Shown here in pieces: positions 27,229-36,349 of a stretch of 64,000 nt of DNA. Made by a program: the position numbers and the translations under genes. Location of the stretch: assembly GCA_002331385.1 (NCBI GenBank), contig DCYB01000014.1:62001-126000 (forward strand), in the 5' to 3' direction. The notes beneath the pieces were generated by a model. It was not told where the DNA came from. It worked only from the letters and a program-made list of their open reading frames with translations, and did not search any database. How positions within the stretch are numbered: position 1 is the stretch's first letter; each line of letters starts with the position of its first letter. Origin of the DNA: Comamonadaceae bacterium UBA2121 (lineage in GTDB: Bacteria; Pseudomonadota; Gammaproteobacteria; Burkholderiales; Burkholderiaceae_C).

Positions 27229-28044
27229 CTATGGCTTCTGACAATATGCGCAGAAATAGCTGCTTCGTTGCCCTTGACGCAACAGTTTCACGGGTTTACC
27301 GCAGGCAGTGCAGGGCAATCCCTCGCGGCCGTAGACGTTGGCCTCCACCTGGAAGTGTCCGGCATTGCCATCGGCGGCCGAAAAATCACGCAACGTACTG
27401 CCACCCCGCTCGACCGCGCGCTGCAGCACGTCGCGGATCGCCAGATGCAGTCGCTTGGCGCGTACCGGCCCGATGCGGCTGGCAGGCGTCGTCGGCCGAA
27501 TGCCCGAGAGGAACAGCACCTCGCTGGCATAAATGTTGCCCACGCCAACAACCACCTTGCCACCCAGAAGCAATTGCTTGATCGGTTGGCGACTGTGGCG
27601 CAACGCGCGAAAGAACGCGTCGAACTGGAACCCCTCCTCCAGCGGCTCGGTCCCGAGCGCGCCGAGCAGCTTGGCTGCCACCGGATCGTCCTGCCCCGTC
27701 ACGGCGAGCACCGCGCCAAACCGGCGTGGGTCATGCAGGCGCAGCAATCCTCTGCTGGTGGTGAGCTCGAAGTGGTCGTGCGGCCCCAAAGGTGGCAACG
27801 CCGGGGCAAAGCGCAAACTGCCCGACATGCCCAGATGCACCATCAGCATGCCCTGATCGAGATCGATGAGCAGATATTTGCCGCGCCGCCGCACGGCCTG
27901 CACGGTGCGCCCGAGCAGCGCATCTGGCTGTACGCCCAGCGGCCAGCGCAGGGGCTTACCCAGAAAAACCGAACTTATTTGGGCTCCGGCGATCTGCTCA
28001 GCAAAGCTGCGCCTGGTCACCTCCACTTCTGGCAACTCAGGCAT
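27229..28044 (-). CDS. mutM: formamidopyrimidine-DNA glycosylase
   Basis: A 271-residue DNA glycosylase/AP lyase that excises 8-oxoguanine and fapy lesions. After removal of Met the N-terminal PELPEVEVTRR supplies the catalytic proline and glutamate; VHLGMSGSLRF and the H2TH region follow. A C-terminal zinc finger has CTAC and CAYC. The start at 28044 is fixed by the required N-terminus. It is divergent from the TPR gene, whose start is only about 50 bases away. Confidence 0.96.
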   Translation of the reverse strand: MPELPEVEVTRRSFAEQIAGAQISSVFLGKPLRWPLGVQPDALLGRTVQAVRRRGKYLLIDLDQGMLMVHLGMSGSLRFAPALPPLGPHDHFELTTSRGLLRLHDPRRFGAVLAVTGQDDPVAAKLLGALGTEPLEEGFQFDAFFRALRHSRQPIKQLLLGGKVVVGVGNIYASEVLFLSGIRPTTPASRIGPVRAKRLHLAIRDVLQRAVERGGSTLRDFSAADGNAGHFQVEANVYGREGLPCTACGKPVKLLRQGQRSSYFCAYCQKP

Positions 28045-28097
28045 ATACAGAATCACTTTCCTTCGGTAGAGATGTGCGCATGGATTATTATGGCCCG

Positions 28098-29873
28098 ATG
28101 GTGCAATTTCCTCCTCTCAAGGTGCTTGCCGTGGCCGCATTGCTGGCCCTGCACGCCCATGTTTCCTGGGCGCAGACGCCTGCGGAGTCCCACGCTGCCA
28201 CTGTCCTGCCCGCCGAAAACGAGGAAGACAGTGACGCCAAGGCATTTGTCGATGCCGAACTGTTCTACGAAATACTCGTGGGTGAGCTCACGACGGGTCA
28301 GGGCGATGCCGCCTCCGGATATGCCCTGATGCTGGACGCCGCCCGGCGCACCGGGCAGGAGCAGCTCTACCAGCGCGCCACGCAAATTGCGCTGCAGTCC
28401 CGGTCCGCCGAGAGCGCACTCATCGCGGCGCGCGCGTGGAAGCAGAGTTTCCCGGATTCCCGCAAGGCCAACCGCTATCTGCTGCAAATTCTGGTGGCGC
28501 TCAATCAGCCTGCCGAAACACGCGATCTGCTCAAGCAGGAGTTGGCACTCTCGCCCGTTCCCGTCAAATTGCAAACGCTCAAGGCCCTGCCGCAAATCTA
28601 CAGCCGCGTTGGAGACAAGGCGCTTGCAGCCAGCGTGGTTGAGGGCGCGACCGAAGACGAACTGAACAACCCCGCCACCGGCGCGACGGCCTGGACGACG
28701 GTCGGGCGCATGCGTTTGGCCGCAGGCAACACCGCGGGCGCCTACGATGCAGCGCAGCGCGCCATACGCCTGGACCCGCAGGATGCAGGCGCCGGCACGC
28801 TTGCACTGGAGCTGGTGGAAGACGATGTGCCCGATGCAGAAAAGCTGCTCGGCGAATACCTGACCGGCCAACCCAATCCCGAAGTGCGTCTGGGCTACGC
28901 ACGCCTGCTGCTGCAAGAGCGCCGCAACGCCGAGGCGCGCGAGCAATTGCAGCAACTCACGCGCACGAATCCGGAAATGCCGGATGCGTGGCTCGTCCTC
29001 GCCTCGTTGGATTTGCAGGCCAAGCGCGCGGACGAAGCCGACAAATCGCTCCATCACTTCATTGCACTGGCAGAGCCCAAGGCATCGGACCCCGGCGTCG
29101 CCAAGGCATTGTCCCGCGCTTACCTGATGGCCGCGCAGATCGCTACCGATCGCTCGGACTTTCCCGCAGCACAAAGCTGGCTGGGCAAGGCCGACCGCGC
29201 GGCGCCCGGCGACTTCACCGTCAGCGTGCAGCAGGCCGCCTTGCTCGCCAAGCAAGGCCAGATGGCCCAGGCGCGCCAGTTGATCCGCTCGCAACCGGGC
29301 CAATCGGTGGATGAACGCCAACGCAAGCTGCTGGCCGAGGCGCAACTGCTCAAGGAAGCTCAGCAATACGCCGAAGCCGCCCAAATCACTGGCGAAGCTG
29401 CGGCGCTGACACCCAATGAGAGCGAACTCATCTACGAGCAGGCCATGCTGTCCGAAAAGGCAGGCAACGTCGAGGAGATGGAGCGCCTGCTGCGCCAGAT
29501 CATCGCGCGTCAGCCCGATTTTCACCACGCACGCAATGCACTGGGCTACTCGTTTGCCGATCGCGGCGTCCACTTGGAAGAGGCACGCACGCTGATCGAA
29601 ACCGCCTTGCAATCCGCGCCGGACGATCCATTCATCATGGACAGCAAGGCGTGGGTGGAATTCCGTCTGGGCAACAAGAACGAAGCGCGCAAGATTCTGG
29701 AAAAAGTATTCGAGAAGCAGCGCGATGCAGAAATCGCCGCCCACTACGGCGAAGTGCTCTGGAGCCTGGGTGATAAGGAAAAGGCCATTGAAATCTGGCG
29801 CGAAGGCCTTCGCGTCGAGCCCGCCAACGACACCCTGCAGGAAACACTCAAGCGCCTCGGAGTGACCCTGTGA
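28098..29873 (+). CDS. exported tetratricopeptide-repeat protein
   Basis: A 591-residue protein with a signal peptide (residues 1-24, ending SWAQ) and TPR-type helical repeats along most of its length, clearest at the C-terminus from about residue 450 onward (HYGEVLWSLGDKEKAIEIW). The periplasmic TPR protein upstream of lolB is conserved in Burkholderiales and may help outer-membrane assembly. The start is uncertain: 28074 and 28080 are also possible and no ribosome site decides. The stop overlaps the start of lolB. Confidence 0.8.
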   Translation: MVQFPPLKVLAVAALLALHAHVSWAQTPAESHAATVLPAENEEDSDAKAFVDAELFYEILVGELTTGQGDAASGYALMLDAARRTGQEQLYQRATQIALQSRSAESALIAARAWKQSFPDSRKANRYLLQILVALNQPAETRDLLKQELALSPVPVKLQTLKALPQIYSRVGDKALAASVVEGATEDELNNPATGATAWTTVGRMRLAAGNTAGAYDAAQRAIRLDPQDAGAGTLALELVEDDVPDAEKLLGEYLTGQPNPEVRLGYARLLLQERRNAEAREQLQQLTRTNPEMPDAWLVLASLDLQAKRADEADKSLHHFIALAEPKASDPGVAKALSRAYLMAAQIATDRSDFPAAQSWLGKADRAAPGDFTVSVQQAALLAKQGQMAQARQLIRSQPGQSVDERQRKLLAEAQLLKEAQQYAEAAQITGEAAALTPNESELIYEQAMLSEKAGNVEEMERLLRQIIARQPDFHHARNALGYSFADRGVHLEEARTLIETALQSAPDDPFIMDSKAWVEFRLGNKNEARKILEKVFEKQRDAEIAAHYGEVLWSLGDKEKAIEIWREGLRVEPANDTLQETLKRLGVTL

Positions 29874-30385
29874 GCATGCCAAAGCTGCGCAGTGCTGGCG
29901 CATTCGGGCGCCGCGCCCTGCTGCTCGGCAGTGCCGCACTGCTGGCCGCATGCGCCACACCATCGCGCCCCACGCTGATCCCAGCGGGCACCGATGCCTG
30001 GAGCGGACGCCTGGGTCTGCAGGTGGAAGACGGCGCCGACCAATCGTTCAGCGCAGGCTTTGACCTGACCGGCAGCCCCGACAGCGGCCACCTCACGCTC
30101 TACAACCCGCTGGGCAATGTACTGGCCAAGCTGCATTGGTCGCCCGGGCAGGCCACACTGGACTCGCCCGACCAGCAACTGGAATCGGACTCGCTCAGTG
30201 CGCTCATCGTGCAGCTCACGGGCAACGATCTCCCAATCAAGGCGCTGTTCAGTTGGCTCAAGGGCGACAATGTGAAGGCGACCGGCTGGGAAGCGGACCT
30301 GAGCCGCATCGACAGTGGCCGCCTCGTTGCCACGCGCTTTTCGCCGTTGCCTGCCGCCACGTTGCGTGTCGTGCTGGCGCGCTGA
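29870..30385 (+). CDS. lolB: outer-membrane lipoprotein receptor LolB
   Basis: A 171-residue lipoprotein that takes lipoproteins from LolA and inserts them in the outer membrane. The signal ends in LLAACA, with the lipidated cysteine at residue 28. WSGRLGLQVE, SFSAGFDL and LYNPLGNVLAKL match the LolB beta-barrel pattern. The GTG start at 29870 overlaps the previous stop by four bases; ATG at 29876 is an alternative. ispE follows after 67 bases. Confidence 0.92.
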   Translation: MSMPKLRSAGAFGRRALLLGSAALLAACATPSRPTLIPAGTDAWSGRLGLQVEDGADQSFSAGFDLTGSPDSGHLTLYNPLGNVLAKLHWSPGQATLDSPDQQLESDSLSALIVQLTGNDLPIKALFSWLKGDNVKATGWEADLSRIDSGRLVATRFSPLPAATLRVVLAR

Positions 30386-30452
30386 TTGCGCTGAGCGCAC
30401 ACACCCGATCGAACAACCCGGCACGCCCCGGCGCGCTGACAGGAATCCGTCC

Positions 30453-31316
30453 ATGCAGGCCCTCTACGACGTGCCGGCTCCCGCCAAACTCAATCTGTTC
30501 CTGCATATCACGGGCAGGCGCGACGACGGCTATCACCTGCTGCAATCGGTCTTCACGCTGATCGACTGGCAGGACACGCTGCATTTCGAATTGCGCCGCG
30601 ACGGTGCATTGACGCGCGAGGACCTGTCCACCCCCCTGCCACCCGATGACCTGTGCCTGCGCGCGGCGCGCGCATTGCAGGCGTTTGGCGGCGCCGGACT
30701 GGGCGCTCACATCGGCATCGACAAACGCGTGCCAGCACAGGCAGGCATGGGCGGCGGCTCCTCTGACGCAGCCAGCACGCTGTTGGCACTCAATCAGCTA
30801 TGGGGTTTGAATCTGTCACTGAAACAACTGCTGCCGATTGCTGTCCAACTCGGAGCCGATGTTCCGTTTTTTTTATTTGGCAAAACGTCTTTTGTGCAAG
30901 GAATTGGTGACATAATCCAGCCTCTCGATTCGCAGCACCAACCACCGCAAACGCGGTTTGCCGTGGTCAAGCCTGAAGCCGGATTGGATACGAAAGAAAT
31001 TTTTTCAAGTCCTCTCCTTCAACGTGATTCAGGCCATGCTACAATCGCAGACTTTGCTGCAGACCACTTCCGCTTTGGACGTAACGACCTGCAGCCGGTC
31101 GCTCAGGCACTCTGCCCCGAGATAAAAAAAGCCATCGATTGGCTTGAATCAAAGGGAATGCATGCTAGAATGACGGGCTCAGGAAGTGCAGTGTTTGCAC
31201 AAATGCCGCATACGGCAGATTTGACAGATGCGCCCGTCGCATGGCAAGTCAGAGTATGCAAAAGTCTGGCAGTTCATCCTCTGGTGGGGTGGGCTTCAGA
31301 AACGGATATAGGTTGA
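30453..31316 (+). CDS. ispE: 4-diphosphocytidyl-2-C-methyl-D-erythritol kinase
   Basis: A 287-residue GHMP kinase of the MEP isoprenoid pathway. AKLNLFLHITGRRDDGYH is the N-terminal substrate motif, PAQAGMGGGSSDAAS is the ATP loop and MTGSGSAVFA the C-terminal motif. AGGA precedes the ATG at 30453. The second half (from about 30860) uses clearly more A and T than its neighbours, and two promoter-like boxes lie inside it; these may drive the tRNA-Gln and prs genes that follow. Confidence 0.96.
   Translation: MQALYDVPAPAKLNLFLHITGRRDDGYHLLQSVFTLIDWQDTLHFELRRDGALTREDLSTPLPPDDLCLRAARALQAFGGAGLGAHIGIDKRVPAQAGMGGGSSDAASTLLALNQLWGLNLSLKQLLPIAVQLGADVPFFLFGKTSFVQGIGDIIQPLDSQHQPPQTRFAVVKPEAGLDTKEIFSSPLLQRDSGHATIADFAADHFRFGRNDLQPVAQALCPEIKKAIDWLESKGMHARMTGSGSAVFAQMPHTADLTDAPVAWQVRVCKSLAVHPLVGWASETDIG
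31018..31045 (+). promoter_or_regulatory. promoter-like boxes inside ispE, upstream copy
   Basis: TTCAAC (31018-31023) and TACAAT (31040-31045) are 16 bases apart, in the AT-rich 3' half of ispE. They point toward tRNA-Gln and prs. Judged from consensus only. Confidence 0.35.
31144..31171 (+). promoter_or_regulatory. promoter-like boxes inside ispE, downstream copy
   Basis: TTGAAT (31144-31149) and TAGAAT (31166-31171) are 16 bases apart and end 170 bases before the tRNA-Gln gene. This is the best sigma70 match in the region. A promoter for prs inside the upstream ispE gene would fit this gene order. Confidence 0.45.
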
Positions 31317-31340
31317 TTGCCTCCGGCAATTGACCCGTGT

Positions 31341-31417
31341 AGGGGAGTCGCCAAGTTGGTAAAGGCACCGGATTTTGATTCCGGCATGCGAGGGTTCGAG
31401 TCCTTCCTCCCCTGCCA
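31341..31417 (+). tRNA. tRNA-Gln (TTG anticodon)
   Basis: The acceptor AGGGGAG pairs with CTCCCCT, the anticodon loop TTTTGAT sits on CCGGA/TCCGG, the T arm GAGGG-TTCGAGT-CCTTC has one G-T pair, the discriminator is G and CCA is encoded. Anticodon TTG reads CAA and, by wobble, CAG glutamine codons. It lies between ispE and prs, 48 bases before prs. Confidence 0.95.
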
Positions 31418-31464
31418 AATATTTGTCCCATACGGGAATTAAAGTTCAGACCGCTGAGCCGCTC

Positions 31465-32439
31465 ATGCAAGCCAATCACCCAGACTTCATGGTTTTCACG
31501 GGCAATGCCAATCCTGGCTTGGCCGCAGAAATCGTCAAGCACCTCGGCACCAATCTCGGTGCAATGGACGTGGGTCGTTTCTCCGATGGTGAAGTCACCG
31601 TCGAAATCAAGCAGAACGTACGTGCCCGCGACGTCTTCGTGGTGCAGTCCACCTGCGCGCCCACCAACGAAAACCTGATGGAATTGCTGATCATGGTGGA
31701 TGCGCTCAAGCGCGCTTCCGCTGAACGCATCAGCGCAGTGATTCCCTATTTCGGCTACGCACGCCAGGACCGCCGTCCGCGCTCCACCCGTGTGCCGATC
31801 TCTGCCAAGGTGGTGGCCAATCTGCTGCAGACCGTGGGCGTGGCCCGCGTACTGACCATGGACCTGCACGCCGACCAGATCCAGGGCTTCTTCGACATTC
31901 CCGTCGACAACATCTACGCCTCGCCCGTTTTGCTGCGTGACCTGAACCAGCAAAAGTACGAGAACCTGATCGTTGTGAGCCCCGACGTGGGCGGCGTGGT
32001 GCGCGCCCGCGCACTGGCCAAGCAACTTGGCACCGACCTTGCCATCATCGACAAGCGTCGCCCCAAGGCGAACGTGTCCGAAGTGATGCATGTGATCGGT
32101 GACATCGAAGGTCGCAACTGCGTGGTCATGGACGACATGATCGACACCGCAGGCACCCTCGTGAAGGCAGCCGAAGTGCTCAAGGAGCGCGGCGCCAAGA
32201 ACGTGTATGCCTATTGCACACACCCGATTTTCTCGGGCCCGGCCATCGAGCGTATCTCGCAAGGCTCGGCACTCGACGAAGTCGTGGTGACCAACACCAT
32301 CCCATTGAGCGACCACGCCAAGGGATGCAGCAAGATTCGCCAGCTCTCCGTGGCGCCGCTGATCGCAGAAACGATCCAGCGCATCAACACGGGTGAGTCG
32401 GTGATGAGCCTGTTCGCCGAACAGAACAACAATTTCTGA
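31465..32439 (+). CDS. prs: ribose-phosphate pyrophosphokinase
   Basis: A 324-residue enzyme that makes PRPP from ribose-5-phosphate and ATP, feeding purine, pyrimidine, His, Trp and NAD synthesis. RFSDGEVTVEI, the flexible loop YARQDRRPRS and the PRPP loop VVMDDMIDTAGT are all present. The ATG at 31465 gives the family length; 31489 is an alternative. It is preceded by tRNA-Gln and followed by a hairpin and rplY. Confidence 0.96.
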   Translation: MQANHPDFMVFTGNANPGLAAEIVKHLGTNLGAMDVGRFSDGEVTVEIKQNVRARDVFVVQSTCAPTNENLMELLIMVDALKRASAERISAVIPYFGYARQDRRPRSTRVPISAKVVANLLQTVGVARVLTMDLHADQIQGFFDIPVDNIYASPVLLRDLNQQKYENLIVVSPDVGGVVRARALAKQLGTDLAIIDKRRPKANVSEVMHVIGDIEGRNCVVMDDMIDTAGTLVKAAEVLKERGAKNVYAYCTHPIFSGPAIERISQGSALDEVVVTNTIPLSDHAKGCSKIRQLSVAPLIAETIQRINTGESVMSLFAEQNNNF

Positions 32440-32475
32440 TGCCCTGCCCCGATGTGGGCAAACGCGTCAAAAGGC

Positions 32476-32497
32476 CAAGCCTCCCTCGGGAGGCTTG
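32476..32497. terminator. hairpin between prs and rplY
   Basis: A 10-bp stem CAAGCCTCCC pairs with GGGAGGCTTG around TC, 37 bases past the prs stop. The downstream sequence TGTGTTGTT is only weakly T-rich, so it may be partial terminator or processing site. Confidence 0.55.
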
Positions 32498-32622
32498 TGT
32501 GTTGTTCGGCAGCAGGCAAAAAGCCGGACCGGCATGCGCAGATCGCCGATGCGATCGTGCGGTGATTCGGTCCTTTGTAAACGGGTCAGGCTGGTCGCGG
32601 CCGACCCAAACAGGAGTTGATT

Positions 32623-33243
32623 ATGAAATTCGTCGCTTTTGAGCGCGCAAAGCAAGGTACGGGTGCGAGCCGCCGTCTGCGTATTACGGGCCGCACGCCC
32701 GGTATCGTCTATGGCGGTGCAGGCGAGCCCCAACTGATCGAGCTGGACCACAACAACCTGTGGCACACCCTGAAGAAGGAAGCGTTCCACTCGTCCGTGC
32801 TCGATATGGAAATCGACGGCAAGGCCTCCAAGGTGTTGCTGCGCGACGTTCAGTTCCACCCCTTCCGCCAACTGGTTCTGCACGTTGACTTCCAGCGCGT
32901 GGACGCCAAGACCAAGCTGCGCATGAAGGTGCCACTCCACTTCTCCGGCGCCGAAGAATCGCCAGCCGTGAAGGTGGACAAGTGCATGGTGAACCCCGTT
33001 GTGAACGAACTCGACGTGTCCTGCATGCCTGCAGACCTGCCAGAGTCCATCAGCATCGACCTGAGCAAGCTGGAAAAGGGCCACGCCCTGCACCTGAACG
33101 ACATCAAGCTGCCCAAGGGCGTGACTGCCGTTCACAAGGGCAACAACACCAACCCCGTGCTGGTGACCGTTGCTGCTCCTGCTGCTGCAGAACCCGAGGC
33201 TGGTGCCGAAGGCGAAGCCGCTGCAGAAGAAGCCAAGAAGTAA
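32623..33243 (+). CDS. rplY: 50S ribosomal protein L25/general stress protein Ctc
   Basis: A 206-residue ribosomal protein that binds 5S rRNA. The N-terminal L25 domain (residues 1-95) has GASRRLRITGRTPGIVYG, then the Ctc-type C-terminal beta domain ends near residue 180, followed by an Ala/Glu-rich acidic tail. The ribosome site AGGAG sits six bases before the ATG at 32623. rplY with pth is a common pair. Confidence 0.96.
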   Translation: MKFVAFERAKQGTGASRRLRITGRTPGIVYGGAGEPQLIELDHNNLWHTLKKEAFHSSVLDMEIDGKASKVLLRDVQFHPFRQLVLHVDFQRVDAKTKLRMKVPLHFSGAEESPAVKVDKCMVNPVVNELDVSCMPADLPESISIDLSKLEKGHALHLNDIKLPKGVTAVHKGNNTNPVLVTVAAPAAAEPEAGAEGEAAAEEAKK

Positions 33244-33268
33244 TCCACACGGATTCGACTTGAAGTCA

Positions 33269-33298
33269 CACAACGGCCCACTTCGGTGGGCCGTTGTG
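33269..33298 (+). terminator. terminator of rplY with UUCG loop
   Basis: A 13-bp stem (33269-33281 with 33286-33298) closes a TTCG tetraloop and is followed by CTTTCTG. It lies 26 bases past the rplY stop. The short T-run may allow some read-through into pth. Confidence 0.8.
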
Positions 33299-33366
33299 CT
33301 TTCTGCGGTCTGGTCGCAGCCAGAGTTGCCACCAACGCACCGCCTCGCTTCACCCGATAATGACGC

Positions 33367-34002
33367 ATGATCAAATTGTTTGTCGGCCTGGGCAATCCCG
33401 GCCCCGAATATGAGGCGACCCGCCACAACGCCGGTTTCTGGTGGATCGATGAACTGGCGCGCGACCTGAAGGTTCACCTCCAACCCGAGCGCAGCTATTT
33501 CGGCCACGTGGCCCGCGCCAACGTCAATGGAAACACGGTCTGGCTGCTGCAACCGCAGACGTTCATGAATGCCTCGGGTAAATCCGTGGCGGCTCTGGCG
33601 CGCTTCTTCAAGATCCAGCCGGATGAAATCCTCGTCGTGCACGATGAACTCGACGTTCCACCCGGACAGGTCAAGCTCAAACGCGGCGGCAGCCACGCGG
33701 GACACAACGGGCTGCGCGACATTCACGCGCAACTGGGCTCGTCCGATTACTGGCGCTTGCGCATCGGCATCGGCCATCCGGGCGTCAAATCGGAGGTGGT
33801 GAACTGGGTGCTGAAAAAACCGTCGCCAGACCAGCGCAAACTGATGGACGACAGCATTCTCCATTCGCTCAAGTCATGGCCGGTGATGGTCGACGGCGAC
33901 ATGGAAAAAGCCACCATGCAGGTGCATACCAACAAGCCGCCACGCCCTAAGCCGCCGAAGCCGGTGAATCTGGCCGCGAACGAACCCAAGCCCGCTCCCT
34001 GA
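33367..34002 (+). CDS. pth: peptidyl-tRNA hydrolase
   Basis: A 211-residue enzyme that frees peptides from tRNA dropped off the ribosome. The N-terminus LFVGLGNPGPEYEATRHNAGF includes the catalytic His20; QTFMNASGKSV, HDELDVPPGQVKLKRGGSHAGHNGL and GIGHPG follow. The last 20 residues, rich in Pro and Lys, extend past the usual end and are probably disordered. No strong ribosome site is seen. Confidence 0.96.
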   Translation: MIKLFVGLGNPGPEYEATRHNAGFWWIDELARDLKVHLQPERSYFGHVARANVNGNTVWLLQPQTFMNASGKSVAALARFFKIQPDEILVVHDELDVPPGQVKLKRGGSHAGHNGLRDIHAQLGSSDYWRLRIGIGHPGVKSEVVNWVLKKPSPDQRKLMDDSILHSLKSWPVMVDGDMEKATMQVHTNKPPRPKPPKPVNLAANEPKPAP

Positions 34003-34036
34003 ACACGCGCATGTGCGTGCGGGGCGGCCCAGCGCT

Positions 34037-34297
34037 TCAGGACGCCATGTCCTGCGCTTGCAGACGCAGATACTTCTGCATTAGCGTCTCGCGGCTTTCC
34101 ACGTGTTGCGGGTTGGTGGGAATGCAGGCCACGGGGCAGATCGCCACACACTGCGGCTCGTCGAAGTGGCCCACGCACTCGGTGCACTTGTCGTGCAGGA
34201 TGTCATAGTGCTCCTCGCCCATGTAGATCGCATGGTTGGGGCACTCGGGCTCGCACACATCGCAATTGATGCACTCGTCGGTAATCATCAAAGCCAT
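34037..34297 (-). CDS. YfhL-type 2[4Fe-4S] ferredoxin
   Basis: An 86-residue ferredoxin of the Allochromatium type. Cluster I uses C9, C12, C15 and the distant C58 region; C19 and the loop CTECVGHFDEPQCVAIC hold the second cluster, with the typical 8-residue insertion between C41 and C50. The C-terminal helix extends by about 25 residues. It is convergent with pth (34 bases), and a role as an electron donor for Fe-S or radical enzymes is inferred. Confidence 0.92.
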   Translation of the reverse strand: MALMITDECINCDVCEPECPNHAIYMGEEHYDILHDKCTECVGHFDEPQCVAICPVACIPTNPQHVESRETLMQKYLRLQAQDMAS

Positions 34298-34483
34298 GGC
34301 GCACCCCTTTGTACGCTGCGGCTCGCAGCGCGGAACAGATTCACAAATGGTTGGCTAGGCATGGCCTGATTATCCAACGCCACACCCGCAGCGCCAACGC
34401 CTTCGGACGATGGCCTGAAGCGGGCTGCGGTTTTTGCCGCTATGCTCACGCACTCACGCATAGCATCCCACGCATCCATTCAC

Positions 34484-35446
34484 ATGGGCCTTTTCATCTT
34501 CAAACGACTGCTGACCTTGCTTGCCACGCTGGCGGGCGCGTCTGTTGTGGTGTTTGTGGTGCTGGAGATTCTTCCGGGCAACGCGGCGCAGGTGCTGCTC
34601 GGCCCGGATGCATCGCCCGAAGCGATTGCGGAACTCACCGAACAGCTCGGGCTGAACCTGCCCGCCGCCGAGCGCTATTTCCAGTGGATTCGCGGCTTGT
34701 TCGTGGGCGACATGGGAACCAGCTACGCCTATGGTTCACCCGTGCTTGAACTGGTGCTGGAGCGCCTGGCGCTCACCATTCCGCTCGCCATCTTGGCCAT
34801 GCTGATCACGACGCTGATTGCGATCGCTGCCGGCATCTACGCCGCATCGCGCCACAACAAACTCGGAGACGTGGGCGTGATGGGCCTGGCACAAATCGGC
34901 ATTGCGATTCCCAATTTCTGGTTCGCCATCCTGCTGATCCTGTTGTTCTCGGTGAAGCTGCAATGGTTCTCTGCGGGCGGTTTCCCCGGCTGGCGCGAAG
35001 CCGATGGCGGCGGATTCTGGCCCGCGCTGCAGGCGCTGCTGTTGCCCGCGATCGCGCTCGCTGTGGTGCAGGCGGCCATTCTCGCGCGCATCACGCGCTC
35101 GTCGGTGCTCGATGTACAGCAGGAAGATTTCGTGCGCACCGCGCGCGCCAAAGGCCTGTCGCGCCGCGCCACGCTGTGGCGACATGTGCTGCGCAACGCC
35201 ATGATTCCGGTCGTCACCATCATGGGCCTGCAATTCGCCAACTTGCTTGCAGGCACCATCGTGGTGGAGAACGTGTTCTATCTGCCCGGACTCGGGCGCC
35301 TGATTTTCCAGTCCATTGCCAATCGCGATCTGATCGTGGTGCGCAACTGCGTCCTGCTGCTTGCCGCGATGGTAGTGGTGGTGAACTTTGTCGTGGATGT
35401 GCTGTACGCGGTGATCGACCCACGCATGCAGGCAGGTGACGCATGA
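34484..35446 (+). CDS. dipeptide/nickel-type ABC transporter permease (DppB-like)
   Basis: A 320-residue inner-membrane permease with a first membrane helix at residues 9-30, then the binding-protein-dependent transport domain with about six segments and the DppB motif TRSSVLDVQQEDFVRTARAKGLSRR near residue 215. The ATG at 34484 was chosen as the conserved start (GLFIFKRLLTLL). The next permease overlaps its stop by four bases. Confidence 0.92.
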   Translation: MGLFIFKRLLTLLATLAGASVVVFVVLEILPGNAAQVLLGPDASPEAIAELTEQLGLNLPAAERYFQWIRGLFVGDMGTSYAYGSPVLELVLERLALTIPLAILAMLITTLIAIAAGIYAASRHNKLGDVGVMGLAQIGIAIPNFWFAILLILLFSVKLQWFSAGGFPGWREADGGGFWPALQALLLPAIALAVVQAAILARITRSSVLDVQQEDFVRTARAKGLSRRATLWRHVLRNAMIPVVTIMGLQFANLLAGTIVVENVFYLPGLGRLIFQSIANRDLIVVRNCVLLLAAMVVVVNFVVDVLYAVIDPRMQAGDA

Positions 35447-36327
35447 GCCAGTCTGCGACGCATATGCCTTCATCTGCGCCCCCAAGCGCTCCGCCAGGCT
35501 TTTGGCAGCGCGCCGTGCGCAACCACAGTTTCCTGATCGGTGCGGTGCTAACGGTTCTGGTGCTGTGCATGGCCGCCCTTTCGTATGTGTGGACGCCCTA
35601 CTCTGCCTACACCACGGACATGGACGTGGCGCTTGATCCGCCCAGCGCCGCCCACTGGCTCGGCACCGATGCCTATGGGCGCGACGTGGTGTCGCTGCTG
35701 CTGGTGGGCGCGCGCAGCTCCATCATGGTGGGTGTGATTGCCGTCGGCATTGGCTTGCTGATCGGAGGGGCGCTCGGGCTGCTCGCCGCCGCGCGCCGGG
35801 GCTGGGTGGAAGAGCTGGTGATGCGGCTGGCGGACTTCACCTTCGCCTTTCCCGCGCTACTGCTCGCCATCATGCTCACCGCCGTCTACGGACCCAGCAT
35901 CCGCAACGCCATCATCGCGATTGGTGTGTTCTACATCCCCACGTTTGCGCGCGTGACACGCGCATCGGCCAAGCAAGTTTGGACGCGCGACTACATTCTG
36001 GCCGCACGCGCCTGCGGCAAGGGCACGCTGCGCATCACGCTGGAGCATGTGCTGCCGAACATTCTTCCCGCGCTCATCGTGCAGGCGACGATCCAGTTCG
36101 CGCTCGCCATCCTGGCCGAAGCGGCGCTGTCCTATCTGGGCCTGGGCACGCAAGCGCCCGATCCCTCATGGGGCCGCATGCTCGCCGAAGCGCAAACACT
36201 GATGTTCCAGTCGCCGTTGCTGTCGGTCTGGCCCGGCATGGCGATTGCGCTGACCGTGCTCGGCCTGAATCTGCTCGGCGATGGCTTGCGCGACGTGCTC
36301 GATCCGCGCCTCGCACGCAAGCGCTGA
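35443..36327 (+). CDS. dipeptide/nickel-type ABC transporter permease (DppC-like)
   Basis: A 294-residue permease with an N-terminal helix (about residues 28-50), the segment HWLGTDAYGRDVVSLLLVGARSS typical of DppC, and the coupling motif ARACGKGTLRITLEHVLPN. It overlaps the DppB-like gene by ATGA, so the two are made in step and form the channel. Confidence 0.92.
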   Translation: MSQSATHMPSSAPPSAPPGFWQRAVRNHSFLIGAVLTVLVLCMAALSYVWTPYSAYTTDMDVALDPPSAAHWLGTDAYGRDVVSLLLVGARSSIMVGVIAVGIGLLIGGALGLLAAARRGWVEELVMRLADFTFAFPALLLAIMLTAVYGPSIRNAIIAIGVFYIPTFARVTRASAKQVWTRDYILAARACGKGTLRITLEHVLPNILPALIVQATIQFALAILAEAALSYLGLGTQAPDPSWGRMLAEAQTLMFQSPLLSVWPGMAIALTVLGLNLLGDGLRDVLDPRLARKR

Positions 36328-36349
36328 CAGACAGGAGATGAACCACCGC

